A stretch of DNA of 64,000 bases from Streptomyces glaucescens. Its GTDB lineage: Bacteria; Actinomycetota; Actinomycetes; Streptomycetales; Streptomycetaceae. Shown piece after piece: positions 27,076 to 35,016 of this stretch. The notes beneath the pieces were generated by a model. It did not search any database, had not been told where the DNA came from, and worked only from the letters and a program-made list of their open reading frames with translations. The stretch's first letter is position 1; each line of letters starts with the position of its first letter. The DNA is taken from NCBI RefSeq assembly GCF_000761215.1, contig NZ_CP009438.1, positions 6,428,501 to 6,492,500 of the forward strand, in the 5' to 3' direction. A program made the position numbers and the translations under genes.

Positions 27076-27824
27076 TCGGCCTCGTGCTGGCGGCCGGCGC
27101 CGGACGGCGTCTGCGCCCCTACACCGACAGCCTGCCCAAGGCGCTGGTGCCGGTGGGGCCCGCGGGCATAGAGGGCGAACCCACGGTCCTCGACCTCACC
27201 CTCGGCAACTTCGCCGAGATCGGCCTGACCGAGGCCGCGGTCGTCGTCGGCTACCGCAAGGAGGCCGTCTACGAGCGCAAGGCGGCCCTGGAGGCGAAGT
27301 ACGGCCTCAAGCTGACCCTCATCGACAACGACAAGGCCGAGGAGTGGAACAACGCCTACTCCCTGTGGTGCGGCCGTGACGCCCTCAAGGACGGCGTGAT
27401 CCTCGCCAACGGGGACACCGTCCACCCGGTCTCCGTCGAGAAGACGCTGCTCGCCGCCCGCGGCGAGGGCAAGAAGATCATCCTCGCGCTGGACACGGTG
27501 AAGAGCCTGGCCGAGGAGGAGATGAAGGTCGTCGTCGATCCCGCCAGGGGCATGACGAAGATCACCAAGCTGATGGACCCGGCCGAGGCGACCGGCGAGT
27601 ACATCGGCGTCACCCTGATCGAGGGCGACGCCGCCCCGGAGCTGGCCGACGCGCTGAAGGCGGTCTGGGAGACCGACCCGCAGCAGTTCTACGAGCACGG
27701 CTACCAGGAGCTGGTCGACCGCGGCTTCCGGATCGACGTCGCGCCGATCGGCGAGGTCGACTGGGTGGAGATCGACAACCACGACGATCTCGCCCGGGGA
27801 CGGGAGATCGCGTGCCGGTACTGA
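27072..27824 (+). CDS. LicC/IPCT-like nucleotidyltransferase (phosphocholine/inositol-phosphate cytidylyltransferase family)
   Basis: The 250-residue GT-A-fold enzyme starts MIGLVLAAGAGRRLRPYTDSLPKALVPV, the nucleotide-binding signature with its catalytic Lys. The EEWNNAYSLWCGRDAL segment is diagnostic of LicC and inositol-phosphate cytidylyltransferases, and NGD is the metal-binding motif. It should activate a phosphorylated polyol as a CDP (or other NDP) derivative. In this operon the likeliest substrate is glycerol-1-phosphate made by the next gene. That substrate is an inference. It overlaps both neighbours by a few bases. Confidence 0.88.
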   Translation: MIGLVLAAGAGRRLRPYTDSLPKALVPVGPAGIEGEPTVLDLTLGNFAEIGLTEAAVVVGYRKEAVYERKAALEAKYGLKLTLIDNDKAEEWNNAYSLWCGRDALKDGVILANGDTVHPVSVEKTLLAARGEGKKIILALDTVKSLAEEEMKVVVDPARGMTKITKLMDPAEATGEYIGVTLIEGDAAPELADALKAVWETDPQQFYEHGYQELVDRGFRIDVAPIGEVDWVEIDNHDDLARGREIACRY

Positions 27825-28873
27825 CCAGGCTGATCCCCTCGCCGCTGGTCGTCGACATCCGCCCGGGCGCCCTCGACGACCTGGCCTGTGTCCTCGCCGA
27901 CGAGCGCATCTCGCACTCCGGCCGGCTGGCCGTCGCGGTCAGCGGCGGCTCCGGCGCGAAGCTGCGCGAGCGGGTGGCCCCGCAACTGCCCGGCGCCACC
28001 TGGTACGAGGTCGGCGGCGGCACCCTGGACGACGCGGTCCGGCTGGCCGGCGACATAAAGGCCGGCCACTACGACGCGGTGGTCGGCCTCGGCGGCGGCA
28101 AGATCATCGACTGCGCCAAGTTCGCCGCGGCCCGCGTCGGCCTGCCCCTGGTCGCCGTGCCGACGAACCTCGCGCACGACGGACTGTGCTCGCCGGTCGC
28201 CACCCTCGACAACGACGCCGGGCGCGGCTCCTACGGCGTGCCCAATCCGATCGCCGTCGTCATCGACCTGGACGTCATCCGCGAGGCGCCGGTCCGGTAC
28301 GTGCGGGCCGGGATCGGCGACGCCGTCTCCAACGTCTCCGCGATCGCGGACTGGGAGCTTGCCAACCGCGTCAAGGGCGAGAAGATCGACGGTCTCGCCG
28401 CGGCCATGGCCCGCCAGGCCGGCGAGGCGGTGCTGCGCCACCCGGGCGGCATCGGGGACAACGACTTCCTCCAGGTGCTCGCCGAGGCGCTGGTGCTCAG
28501 CGGTATCGCCATGTCCGTGTCGGGCGACTCCCGCCCGTCGTCCGGGGCCTGCCACGAGATCAACCACGCCTTCGACCTGCTCTACCCGAAGCGCGCGGCG
28601 GCCCACGGCGAGCAGTGCGGACTGGGCGCGGCCTTCGCGATGTACCTGCGCGGGGCCCACGAGCAGTCGGCGTACATGGCCGAGGTCCTGCGCCGGCACG
28701 GACTGCCGGTGCTGCCGGAGGAGATCGGCTTCACCCCGGAGGAGTTCGTCAGGGTGGTGGAGTTCGCCCCGGAGACCCGGCCCGGCCGCTACACGATCCT
28801 CGAACACCTCGACCTGAAAACCCACCAGATCAAGGACATCTACGCCGACTATGTCAAGGCCATCGGTAGCTGA
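27812..28873 (+). CDS. sn-Glycerol-1-phosphate dehydrogenase-like iron/zinc-containing alcohol dehydrogenase
   Basis: The 353-residue protein belongs to the archaeal EgsA / Bacillus AraM family. Evidence: VVGLGGGKIIDCAKFAA (NAD(P) binding), VPTNLAHDGLCSPVATL, and GIGDAVSNVSAIADWELAN. The metal ligands align as Asp170, His248 (GACHEINHAF) and His265 (AAHGEQ); the 78-residue spacing of the first two equals that of archaeal G1PDH. The enzyme would reduce dihydroxyacetone phosphate to sn-glycerol-1-phosphate, the enantiomer of the usual bacterial G3P. GTG start, 13-bp overlap with the upstream gene. Another sugar-derived ketone is the alternative substrate. Confidence 0.87.
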   Translation: MPVLTRLIPSPLVVDIRPGALDDLACVLADERISHSGRLAVAVSGGSGAKLRERVAPQLPGATWYEVGGGTLDDAVRLAGDIKAGHYDAVVGLGGGKIIDCAKFAAARVGLPLVAVPTNLAHDGLCSPVATLDNDAGRGSYGVPNPIAVVIDLDVIREAPVRYVRAGIGDAVSNVSAIADWELANRVKGEKIDGLAAAMARQAGEAVLRHPGGIGDNDFLQVLAEALVLSGIAMSVSGDSRPSSGACHEINHAFDLLYPKRAAAHGEQCGLGAAFAMYLRGAHEQSAYMAEVLRRHGLPVLPEEIGFTPEEFVRVVEFAPETRPGRYTILEHLDLKTHQIKDIYADYVKAIGS

Positions 28874-29630
28874 ACTCCGGCCGGTCGTCCACCCCCCGGG
28901 GGTGAAGGACCGGCGCAGCGGTGAGCACTGGATGGGACGCCTCTACATGCGTGAGGTGTCCCTGCGGGTCGACCGCTACCTGGTGAACACCCGGGTCACG
29001 CCCAACCAGCTCACGTACCTGATGACCGTCTGCGGCGTCCTCGCGGCCCCGGCACTCCTGGTGCCGGGGATCCCGGGGGCGGTGCTCGGCGTGATCATGG
29101 TCCAGCTGTACCTGCTGCTCGACTGCGTCGACGGCGAGATCGCCCGCTGGAAGAAGCAGTACTCGCTCGGCGGGGTCTACCTCGACCGCGTCGGCGCCTA
29201 CCTCACCGACGCCGCCGTGCTGGTCGGCCTCGGGCTGCGCGCCGCCGACCTGTGGGGCGAGGGCCGGATCGACTGGCTCTGGGCCTTCCTCGGCACCCTG
29301 GCCGCGCTCGGCGCCATCCTGATCAAGGCCGAGACGGACCTCGTCGGGGTGGCCCGCCACCAGGCGGGCAAGCCGCCGGTGCAGGAGTCCGCGGCCGAGC
29401 CGCGCTCCTCCGGCATGGCGCTGGCCCGCCGGGCCGCCGCCGCGCTGAAGTTCCACCGGCTGATCCTCGGCATCGAGGCGTCGCTGCTCATCCTGGTCCT
29501 CGCCATCGCCGACCAGGCGCGCGGCGACCTGTTCTTCACCCGGCTCGGCACCGCCGTCCTCGCCGGCATCGCACTGCTCCAGACGGTGCTGCACCTGGTG
29601 TCCATCCTCGCGTCGAGCCGGTTGCGGTGA
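28851..29630 (+). CDS. CDP-alcohol phosphatidyltransferase family membrane protein lacking the fourth motif Asp
   Basis: The 259-residue polytopic protein starts at ATG 28851, overlapping the dehydrogenase by 23 bp. RVTPNQLTYLMTVCG precedes the CDP-OH motif: Asp91, Asp94, Gly95, Ala98, Arg99, Gly108 and Asp112 are present, but the position of the last Asp (catalytic base in characterised enzymes) is Ala116 (GVYLDRVGAYLTD). It may use a different base, possibly Asp120, or be a non-classical member. It likely forms the second phosphodiester bond in the pathway, or acts as a partner subunit of the first transferase. Confidence 0.82.
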   Translation: MSRPSVAELRPVVHPPGVKDRRSGEHWMGRLYMREVSLRVDRYLVNTRVTPNQLTYLMTVCGVLAAPALLVPGIPGAVLGVIMVQLYLLLDCVDGEIARWKKQYSLGGVYLDRVGAYLTDAAVLVGLGLRAADLWGEGRIDWLWAFLGTLAALGAILIKAETDLVGVARHQAGKPPVQESAAEPRSSGMALARRAAAALKFHRLILGIEASLLILVLAIADQARGDLFFTRLGTAVLAGIALLQTVLHLVSILASSRLR

Positions 29631-29635
29631 GCGGG

Positions 29636-30529
29636 ATGGCGACACCGGAGAGATCCCTGAAGGTCGGCGCGGTGATCATCACCATGGGCAACCGCCCGGA
29701 GGAGCTGCGCGCGCTCATCGACTCGGTCGCCCAGCAGGACGGCGACCCGGTCGAGGTGGTCGTGGTCGGCAACGGCTCGCCCGTCCCGGACGTCCCCGGG
29801 GGCGTGCGCACCGTCGAGGTCCCCGAGAACCTCGGCATCCCGGGCGGCCGCAACGTCGGCATCGAGGCCTTCGGGCCCGGCGGCCGGGACGTCGACATCC
29901 TGCTCTTCCTCGACGACGACGGCCTGCTCGCCCGCACCGACACCGCCGAGCTGTGCCGCGAGGCGTTCGCCGCCGACGACCGGCTCGGCATCATCAGCTT
30001 CCGCATCGCCGATCCCGAGACGGGCGTCACCCAGCGCCGCCACGTGCCCCGGCTGCGCGCGTCGGACCCGATGCGCTCCTCCCGGGTCACCACCTTCCTG
30101 GGCGGCGCCAACGCGGTCCGTACGAAGGTCTTCGCCGAGGTCGGCGGGCTGCCGGACGAGTTCTTCTACGCGCACGAGGAGACCGACCTCGCCTGGCGCG
30201 CCCTGGACGCGGGCTGGATGATCGACTACCGGTCGGACATGGTGCTGTACCACCCGACGACCGCCCCCTCCCGGCACGCGGTGTACCACCGGATGGTGGC
30301 CCGCAACCGGGTCTGGCTGGCCCGCCGCAACCTGCCCGCCCCGCTGGTCCCCGTGTACCTGGGCGTCTGGCTGCTGCTCACCCTGGCGCGCCGCCCCTCG
30401 CGGCCCGCGCTGAAGGCGTGGTTCGGCGGATTCCGGGAGGGCTGGGCGACGGCGTGCGGCCCCCGCCGGCCCATGAAGTGGCGTACGGTGTGGCGGCTGA
30501 CCCGGCTGGGCCGGCCCCCCGTGATCTGA
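29636..30529 (+). CDS. Family 2 glycosyltransferase
   Basis: The 297-residue GT-A enzyme begins with VGAVIITMGNRPEELRALIDSV. FLDDDG is the DXD nucleotide-sugar/metal motif, FLGGANAVRTKVF and FFYAHEETDLAWRALDAGW carry the catalytic (E/D)ED region of rhamnosyl/galactosyl-type GT2s, and a basic C-terminal region suggests a membrane interface. It should add a sugar to the exported polymer or lipid of this operon. The ATG at 29636 has GGTGAG five bases before; GTG 29627 overlapping the previous stop is an alternative. Confidence 0.9.
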   Translation: MATPERSLKVGAVIITMGNRPEELRALIDSVAQQDGDPVEVVVVGNGSPVPDVPGGVRTVEVPENLGIPGGRNVGIEAFGPGGRDVDILLFLDDDGLLARTDTAELCREAFAADDRLGIISFRIADPETGVTQRRHVPRLRASDPMRSSRVTTFLGGANAVRTKVFAEVGGLPDEFFYAHEETDLAWRALDAGWMIDYRSDMVLYHPTTAPSRHAVYHRMVARNRVWLARRNLPAPLVPVYLGVWLLLTLARRPSRPALKAWFGGFREGWATACGPRRPMKWRTVWRLTRLGRPPVI

Positions 30530-30542
30530 CAAGCTCGTCCCC

Positions 30543-30572
30543 GCGGGGTCCGGGGCACCGGCCCCGCCCCGC
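30543..30572 (+). terminator. GC-rich hairpin between glycosyltransferase and exporter genes
   Basis: GCGGGG-TCC-GGGGC pairs with GCCCC-G-CCCCGC around an ACCG loop. It lies 14 bp after the glycosyltransferase stop. It could be an internal terminator or attenuator that sets exporter expression below that of the enzymes. Confidence 0.45.
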
Positions 30573-30613
30573 CGCACCGGCCGCGCATCTCTCGAAGACG
30601 AAAGTTTCCCGCA

Positions 30614-31543
30614 GTGAGTGAGACAACGCACGACGGCGGAGTCGCCGTGACCGAGCCTCCGTCGCCCGACGAGCATCTGACGGCGGCCGAGCTCGCCGCG
30701 AAGTACGGCCTGACCGTGAGCGGCGCCCGGCCCTCGCTCGCCGAGTACGTCCGCCGGCTCTGGGGGCGGCGGCACTTCATCGTCGCCTTCTCCCAGGCCA
30801 AGCTGACCGCCCAGTACAGCCAGGCGAAGCTCGGCCAGCTGTGGCAGGTCGCCACTCCGCTGCTCAACGCGCTCGTCTACTACCTGATCTTCGGCCTGAT
30901 CCTGGACGCGGGCCGCGGCATGACCAAGGACGTGTACATCCCGTTCCTGGTCACCGGGGTCTTCGTCTTCACCTTCACCCAGTCCTCGGTGATGGCCGGC
31001 GTCCGCGCCATCTCCGGCAATCTCGGCCTGGTGCGCGCCCTGCACTTCCCGCGGGCCTCCCTCCCGATCTCCTTCGCGCTCCAGCAGCTCCAGCAGCTGC
31101 TGTTCTCCATGATCGTGCTGGTCGCGGTGGCCTGCGCCTTCGGCAGCTACCCGGACCTGTCCTGGGCGCTGATGGTGCCGGTGCTGGTGCTCCAGTTCCT
31201 GTTCAACACCGGGCTCGCCCTGGTGATGGCGCGGCTGGGCGCGAAGACCCCGGACCTCGCCCAGCTCATGCCGTTCGTGATGCGCACCTGGATGTACGCC
31301 TCCGGGGTGATGTTCTCCATCCCGATCATGCTCCAGGACAAGCCGGCCTGGATCGCCGACGTGCTCCAGTGGAACCCTGCCGCCATCTACATGGACCTGA
31401 TGCGCTTCGCGCTGATCGACGGCTACGGCTCCGAGAACCTGCCCCCGCACGTCTGGGCGGTCGCGGCGGGCTGGGCGGCGCTCGTCGCCGTCGGCGGCTT
31501 CGTGTACTTCTGGAAGGCGGAGGAGAGGTACGGCCGTGGCTGA
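30614..31543 (+). CDS. ABC-2 type transporter permease (TagG/Wzm-like)
   Basis: The 309-residue permease has a soluble N-terminal region and six membrane helices. The amphipathic lead-in HFIVAFSQAKLTAQYSQAKLGQLWQVATPLLNALVYYLIFG is the TagG/Wzm/KpsM signature found in exporters of teichoic acids, O-antigens and capsules. It pairs with the next gene, overlapping it by 8 bp. It should flip the product of the preceding enzymes across the membrane. GTG start preceded by GACGAAAG. Confidence 0.92.
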   Translation: MSETTHDGGVAVTEPPSPDEHLTAAELAAKYGLTVSGARPSLAEYVRRLWGRRHFIVAFSQAKLTAQYSQAKLGQLWQVATPLLNALVYYLIFGLILDAGRGMTKDVYIPFLVTGVFVFTFTQSSVMAGVRAISGNLGLVRALHFPRASLPISFALQQLQQLLFSMIVLVAVACAFGSYPDLSWALMVPVLVLQFLFNTGLALVMARLGAKTPDLAQLMPFVMRTWMYASGVMFSIPIMLQDKPAWIADVLQWNPAAIYMDLMRFALIDGYGSENLPPHVWAVAAGWAALVAVGGFVYFWKAEERYGRG

Positions 31544-32312
31544 GGCACGCGTTCCCACCGTGATCGCGGACGATCTGCACATCGTCTACCGCGTCAACGG
31601 CGCCAGGACCGGCAGGGGCAGCGCCACCGCCGCCCTGAGCCGCATCCTGAAGCGGGGCTCCGGCGACGCGCAGCGCGGCGTGCGCAAGGTGCACGCCGTG
31701 CGCGGCGTCTCCTTCGTCGCCTACCGGGGCGAGGCGATCGGCCTGATCGGCTCCAACGGCTCCGGGAAGTCCACCCTGCTGCGCGCCGTCGCCGGGCTGC
31801 TGCCCGCCGAGCGGGGCAAGGTCTACACCGACGGACAGCCCTCGCTGCTCGGGGTCAACGCGGCCCTGATGAACGACCTGACCGGCGAACGCAACGTCAT
31901 ATTGGGCGGGCTCGCCATGGGCATGTCCCGCGAGGAGATCCGGGAGCGCTACCAGGAGATCGTCGACTTCTCCGGCATCAACGAGAAGGGCGACTTCATC
32001 ACCCTGCCGATGCGCACCTACTCCTCCGGCATGGCCGCCCGGCTGCGCTTCTCCATCGCGGCCGCCAAGGACCACGACGTCCTCATGATCGACGAGGCGC
32101 TGGCCACCGGCGACCGCTCCTTCCAGAAGCGCTCCGAGGCCCGCATCCGCGAGCTGCGCCAGCAGGCGGGCACGGTGTTCCTGGTCAGCCACAACAACAA
32201 GTCCATCCGCGACACCTGCAACCGCGTGCTGTGGCTGGAGCGCGGCGAACTGCGCATGGACGGGCCGACCGACGAGGTCCTGAAGGAGTACGAGAAGTTC
32301 GCGGGCAAGTGA
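31536..32312 (+). CDS. ABC transporter ATP-binding protein (TagH/Wzt-like)
   Basis: The 258-residue ATPase has Walker A GSNGSGKST, signature YSSGMAARLRFSIAAAKD and Walker B VLMIDEALATGD, all typical of polysaccharide exporter ATPases. No C-terminal carbohydrate-binding extension is present, so substrate recognition of the Wzt type is not expected. It couples ATP hydrolysis to export by the upstream permease. A GTG start lies within the permease end. A 13-bp hairpin follows and ends the operon. Confidence 0.92.
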   Translation: MAEARVPTVIADDLHIVYRVNGARTGRGSATAALSRILKRGSGDAQRGVRKVHAVRGVSFVAYRGEAIGLIGSNGSGKSTLLRAVAGLLPAERGKVYTDGQPSLLGVNAALMNDLTGERNVILGGLAMGMSREEIRERYQEIVDFSGINEKGDFITLPMRTYSSGMAARLRFSIAAAKDHDVLMIDEALATGDRSFQKRSEARIRELRQQAGTVFLVSHNNKSIRDTCNRVLWLERGELRMDGPTDEVLKEYEKFAGK

Positions 32313-32325
32313 CCCGGTCCGCCCA

Positions 32326-32357
32326 GGGCCCTGCCGGAACGGACTCCGGCGGGGCCC
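32326..32357 (+). terminator. Terminator of the glycoconjugate operon
   Basis: GGGCCCTGCCGGA (32326-32338) pairs with TCCGGCGGGGCCC (32345-32357), a 13-bp stem with one G-U pair and an ACGGAC loop. It begins 13 bp after the ATPase stop. Confidence 0.8.
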
Positions 32358-32610
32358 GGCGTCTGCGGAGGGAACGTCAACCCCGGTCGGCGGCAACAAC
32401 CTTGGGGCCGATCGGTGTGTTCTCGTGATGCGCGGGACACCCCCGCGGACCCCCCTGCGTTGTACGACGTAAGCTGTACCGGTGCCGAATCGCGGCAAGT
32501 GTGACGATCGTGCGCGACACCCTTCACCGGAACGGCCGTGCGAACGCCGGGCGGCGTGTCCGAAATAGTGTGAATTGGGTCGGCAGTGTAGAACGGGAGA
32601 TGTGACGGCA
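32358..32610. other. Intergenic region upstream of the hopanoid operon
   Basis: This stretch should hold the hopanoid promoter. TAGAAC at 32589-32594 could be a -10 box, but no good -35 sits 16-18 bp before it, so I do not call a promoter. TGTAC occurs twice in 32460-32478. No RNA gene is recognised. Confidence 0.4.
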
Positions 32611-32676
32611 ATGGCGACGGAAACTCCCCGGCTCCCCGAAGCATGCGCCGTCCCCGCCCGAGGCAGCACACGGTGA
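32611..32676 (+). CDS. 21-residue leader ORF coupled to hpnC
   Basis: ATG 32611 follows GGGAG at a normal spacing and opens a 21-residue ORF (starts MATETPRLPE). Its TGA overlaps the GTG of hpnC as GTGA. Nearly every junction in this operon uses such an overlap, so ribosomes ending here could reinitiate on hpnC. No function in the peptide itself is apparent. It may be a translational-coupling leader or a chance ORF. Confidence 0.45.
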   Translation: MATETPRLPEACAVPARGSTR

Positions 32677-33575
32677 CGGGAATCCGCACGGTGCACCGGG
32701 ACGACCCGGGACGCGCCACGCTCGACAAGGCCGCGTCCGAGAACTTCCCCGTGGCCCCCTTCTTCCTGCCCCGCGCCTGGCGCACCGACCTCATGGCCGT
32801 CTACGGCTTCGCCCGCCTCGTCGACGACATCGGCGACGGCGACCTCGCCCCGGGCGGCGCCGACGCCCGTCTGCTCGGCGTGTCCGCGCACGAGGCCGAG
32901 GACCGGCTGCTCCTGCTCGACGCGTTCGAGGCCGACCTGCGCCGCGTCTTCGACGGCGTGCCCCGCCACCCCCTGCTGCGCCGGCTCCAGCCGACCGTCC
33001 GCCGCCGCTCGCTCACCCCCGAGCCGTTCCTCGGCCTGATCGCCGCCAACCGCCAGGACCAGCTGGTCGGCCGGTACCAGACCTACGACGACCTGCTCGC
33101 CTACTGCGAGCTGTCCGCCAACCCCGTGGGCCGGCTGGTGCTCGCCGTCACCGGCACCGCCACCCCGGAGCGGATCCGCCTCTCCGACGCGGTCTGCACG
33201 GCGCTCCAGATCGCCGAGCACCTCCAGGACGTCGCCGAGGACCTGCGCCGTGACCGGATCTACCTGCCCGCCGAGGACATGAAGCGCTTCCAGGTCCAGG
33301 AGGCGGATCTCGCCGCCGCCTCGGCGGGCGCGCCGGTGCGCGCCCTGGTCGCGTTCGAGGCGCGCCGTGCCCGTGACCTGCTGGCCGCGGGCGCCCCCCT
33401 CGTGGGCAGCGTGCACGGCAGGCTGAGGCTGCTGCTCGCGGGGTTCGTGGCCGGGGGAAGGGCGGCCCTCGACGCCATCGCCGCCGTCGGCCACGACGTA
33501 CTTCCCGGCCCGCCCAAGCCCGGCAGACTCCGGTTGCTGCGCGAGGTGGGCGTGACCCTGCGAGGAGAGGGGTGA
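32673..33575 (+). CDS. hpnC: Hydroxysqualene synthase HpnC
   Basis: The 300-residue protein belongs to the squalene/phytoene synthase family. The first Asp-rich motif is ARLVDDIGDGD and the second is HLQDVAEDLRRDR, binding Mg-diphosphate; YLPAEDMKRF follows. In hopanoid clusters HpnC converts presqualene diphosphate from HpnD to hydroxysqualene, which HpnE reduces to squalene. The GTG at 32673 was chosen because MTGIRTV matches the usual N-terminus; an ATG ten codons earlier lacks a ribosome site. It overlaps hpnD by 4 bp. Confidence 0.93.
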   Translation: MTGIRTVHRDDPGRATLDKAASENFPVAPFFLPRAWRTDLMAVYGFARLVDDIGDGDLAPGGADARLLGVSAHEAEDRLLLLDAFEADLRRVFDGVPRHPLLRRLQPTVRRRSLTPEPFLGLIAANRQDQLVGRYQTYDDLLAYCELSANPVGRLVLAVTGTATPERIRLSDAVCTALQIAEHLQDVAEDLRRDRIYLPAEDMKRFQVQEADLAAASAGAPVRALVAFEARRARDLLAAGAPLVGSVHGRLRLLLAGFVAGGRAALDAIAAVGHDVLPGPPKPGRLRLLREVGVTLRGEG

Positions 33576-34522
33576 TCCGGACCGTGGAGTCGGAACCGCA
33601 CGTGTCCGCACCGGTACTCGCCGCCTACCGCTACTGCGAGGCCGTCACCGGACAGCAGGCCCGCAACTTCGCCTACGGCATCCGGCTGCTGCCGACGGCC
33701 AAGCGCCGCGCGATGTCCGCGCTGTACGCCTTCTCCCGGCGTGTCGACGACATCGGCGACGGCGCGCTCACCGACGAGGTGAAGGCCGCCCGGCTGGACG
33801 ACACCCGGACGCTGCTCACCCGGATCCGCGAGGACGCGGTCGACGAGGACGACACCGACCCGGTCGGCGTAGCCCTCGCCCACGCCGCCCGCACCTTCCC
33901 CATCCCGCTCGACGGCCTGGACGAGCTGATCGACGGCGTCCTCATGGACGTCCGCGGCGAGACCTACGAGACGTGGGACGACCTCAAGCGCTACTGCCGG
34001 TGCGTGGCGGGCGCCATCGGGCGCCTCTCCCTCGGCGTGTTCGGCACCGAACCGGGAGCGCGTGACGCCGAGCGCGCCCCCGAGTACGCCGACACCCTCG
34101 GGCTGGCCCTCCAGCTCACCAACATCCTGCGCGACGTCCGCGAGGACGCCGAGGGCGGGCGCACCTACCTGCCCTCCGACGACCTCGCCAAGTTCGGCTG
34201 CTCGGCCGGGTTCGCCGGGCCGACCCCGCCGGACGGCTCCGACTTCGCGGGCCTCGTCCACTTCGAGGTGCGCCGCGCCCGCGCCCTGTTCGCCGAGGGC
34301 TACCAGCTGCTGCCCATGCTCGACCGGCGCAGCGGCGCCTGCGTCGCCGCCATGGCGGGCATCTACCGCCGCCTGCTCGACCGCATCGAGCGCGACCCGG
34401 AGGCCGTGCTGCGCGGCCGGGTCTCGCTGCCCGGCCGGGAGAAGGCCTACGTCGCCGTGCGCGGGCTGTCCGGACTGGACACCCGCCACGTCAGCCGGCG
34501 CACCGTCAGGAGGCGCGTCTGA
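33572..34522 (+). CDS. hpnD: Presqualene diphosphate synthase HpnD
   Basis: The 316-residue squalene/phytoene synthase family enzyme condenses two farnesyl diphosphates into presqualene diphosphate. Asp-rich motifs are SRRVDDIGDGA and NILRDVREDAEGGR. FAYGIRLLPTAKRRAMSALYAFSRR and RCVAGAIGRLSLGVFG are further family signatures. GTG start within the end of hpnC, stop overlapping the next ATG as TGATG. Presence of HpnC, D and E identifies the three-enzyme squalene route rather than a single squalene synthase. Confidence 0.95.
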   Translation: MIRTVESEPHVSAPVLAAYRYCEAVTGQQARNFAYGIRLLPTAKRRAMSALYAFSRRVDDIGDGALTDEVKAARLDDTRTLLTRIREDAVDEDDTDPVGVALAHAARTFPIPLDGLDELIDGVLMDVRGETYETWDDLKRYCRCVAGAIGRLSLGVFGTEPGARDAERAPEYADTLGLALQLTNILRDVREDAEGGRTYLPSDDLAKFGCSAGFAGPTPPDGSDFAGLVHFEVRRARALFAEGYQLLPMLDRRSGACVAAMAGIYRRLLDRIERDPEAVLRGRVSLPGREKAYVAVRGLSGLDTRHVSRRTVRRRV

Positions 34523-35016
34523 TGCGGACCTCCGGACCGGACGAGACCACCGGCGCACATCCCGGCGCCGCCGACGGCCGCAGCGTGCGTGCCGCCGACG
34601 GCGCGCGCCACGCCGGGGAGGGCGAGCACCGTGGTGCCGCCGTCGCCGGACGGCCGGGGCGTGGTGCCGCCGGCCGGCCCGCCCGCGCCGTCGGTGGTCG
34701 TCGGGCCGGCGCACGCCCACGCGCCCTCGGCGGCCGGCTCGGCGACCGGGGCGATGGTGCGGGCGCGGGTGCCGGTGCCGTTCGGCCGGGAGGTCCCGGT
34801 GGCGGGTCCGTGCGCGGCGGTCGCGGCCGGGCCGGGGGAGTCACCGGCGCCGTGGGCGGCGGTGCCACCGACGGCACCTCCGCTTCACCCTCCGCGCCGC
34901 CCGCCGGAGGGAACCCGCGGGCAGCCCGCCGGCGCGCGGCCGCGTCCCTGCCGGCGAAGGCCGGGCCCGGACTCACCCCGCGCCGCGGCGCCCGCGCGGG
35001 GGAGGGCGCACGATGA
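34522..35016 (+). CDS. Low-complexity Gly/Ala/Arg-rich ORF inside the hopanoid operon
   Basis: An uninterrupted 164-codon ORF fits exactly between hpnD and hpnE, coupled by TGATG on the left and ATGA on the right. No family is recognised. The first 33 codons (MRTSGPDETTGAHPG...) and the last 45 have normal high G/C third positions, but in between (about 34620-34870) the bias moves to the +1 frame, where a more natural sequence appears (VVVGPAHAHAP, MVRARVPVPFGREVPVAG). This could mean two compensating frameshifts, a decayed gene, or an unusual protein. As I recall, S. coelicolor has a hypothetical gene (SCO6761) at this position. Confidence 0.5.
   Translation: MRTSGPDETTGAHPGAADGRSVRAADGARHAGEGEHRGAAVAGRPGRGAAGRPARAVGGRRAGARPRALGGRLGDRGDGAGAGAGAVRPGGPGGGSVRGGRGRAGGVTGAVGGGATDGTSASPSAPPAGGNPRAARRRAAASLPAKAGPGLTPRRGARAGEGAR

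Noticed and set aside
32460..32600. A defined promoter for the hopanoid operon
   Set aside because: TAGAAC and TAGTGT are weak -10 candidates without a matching -35, so I left the promoter uncalled.
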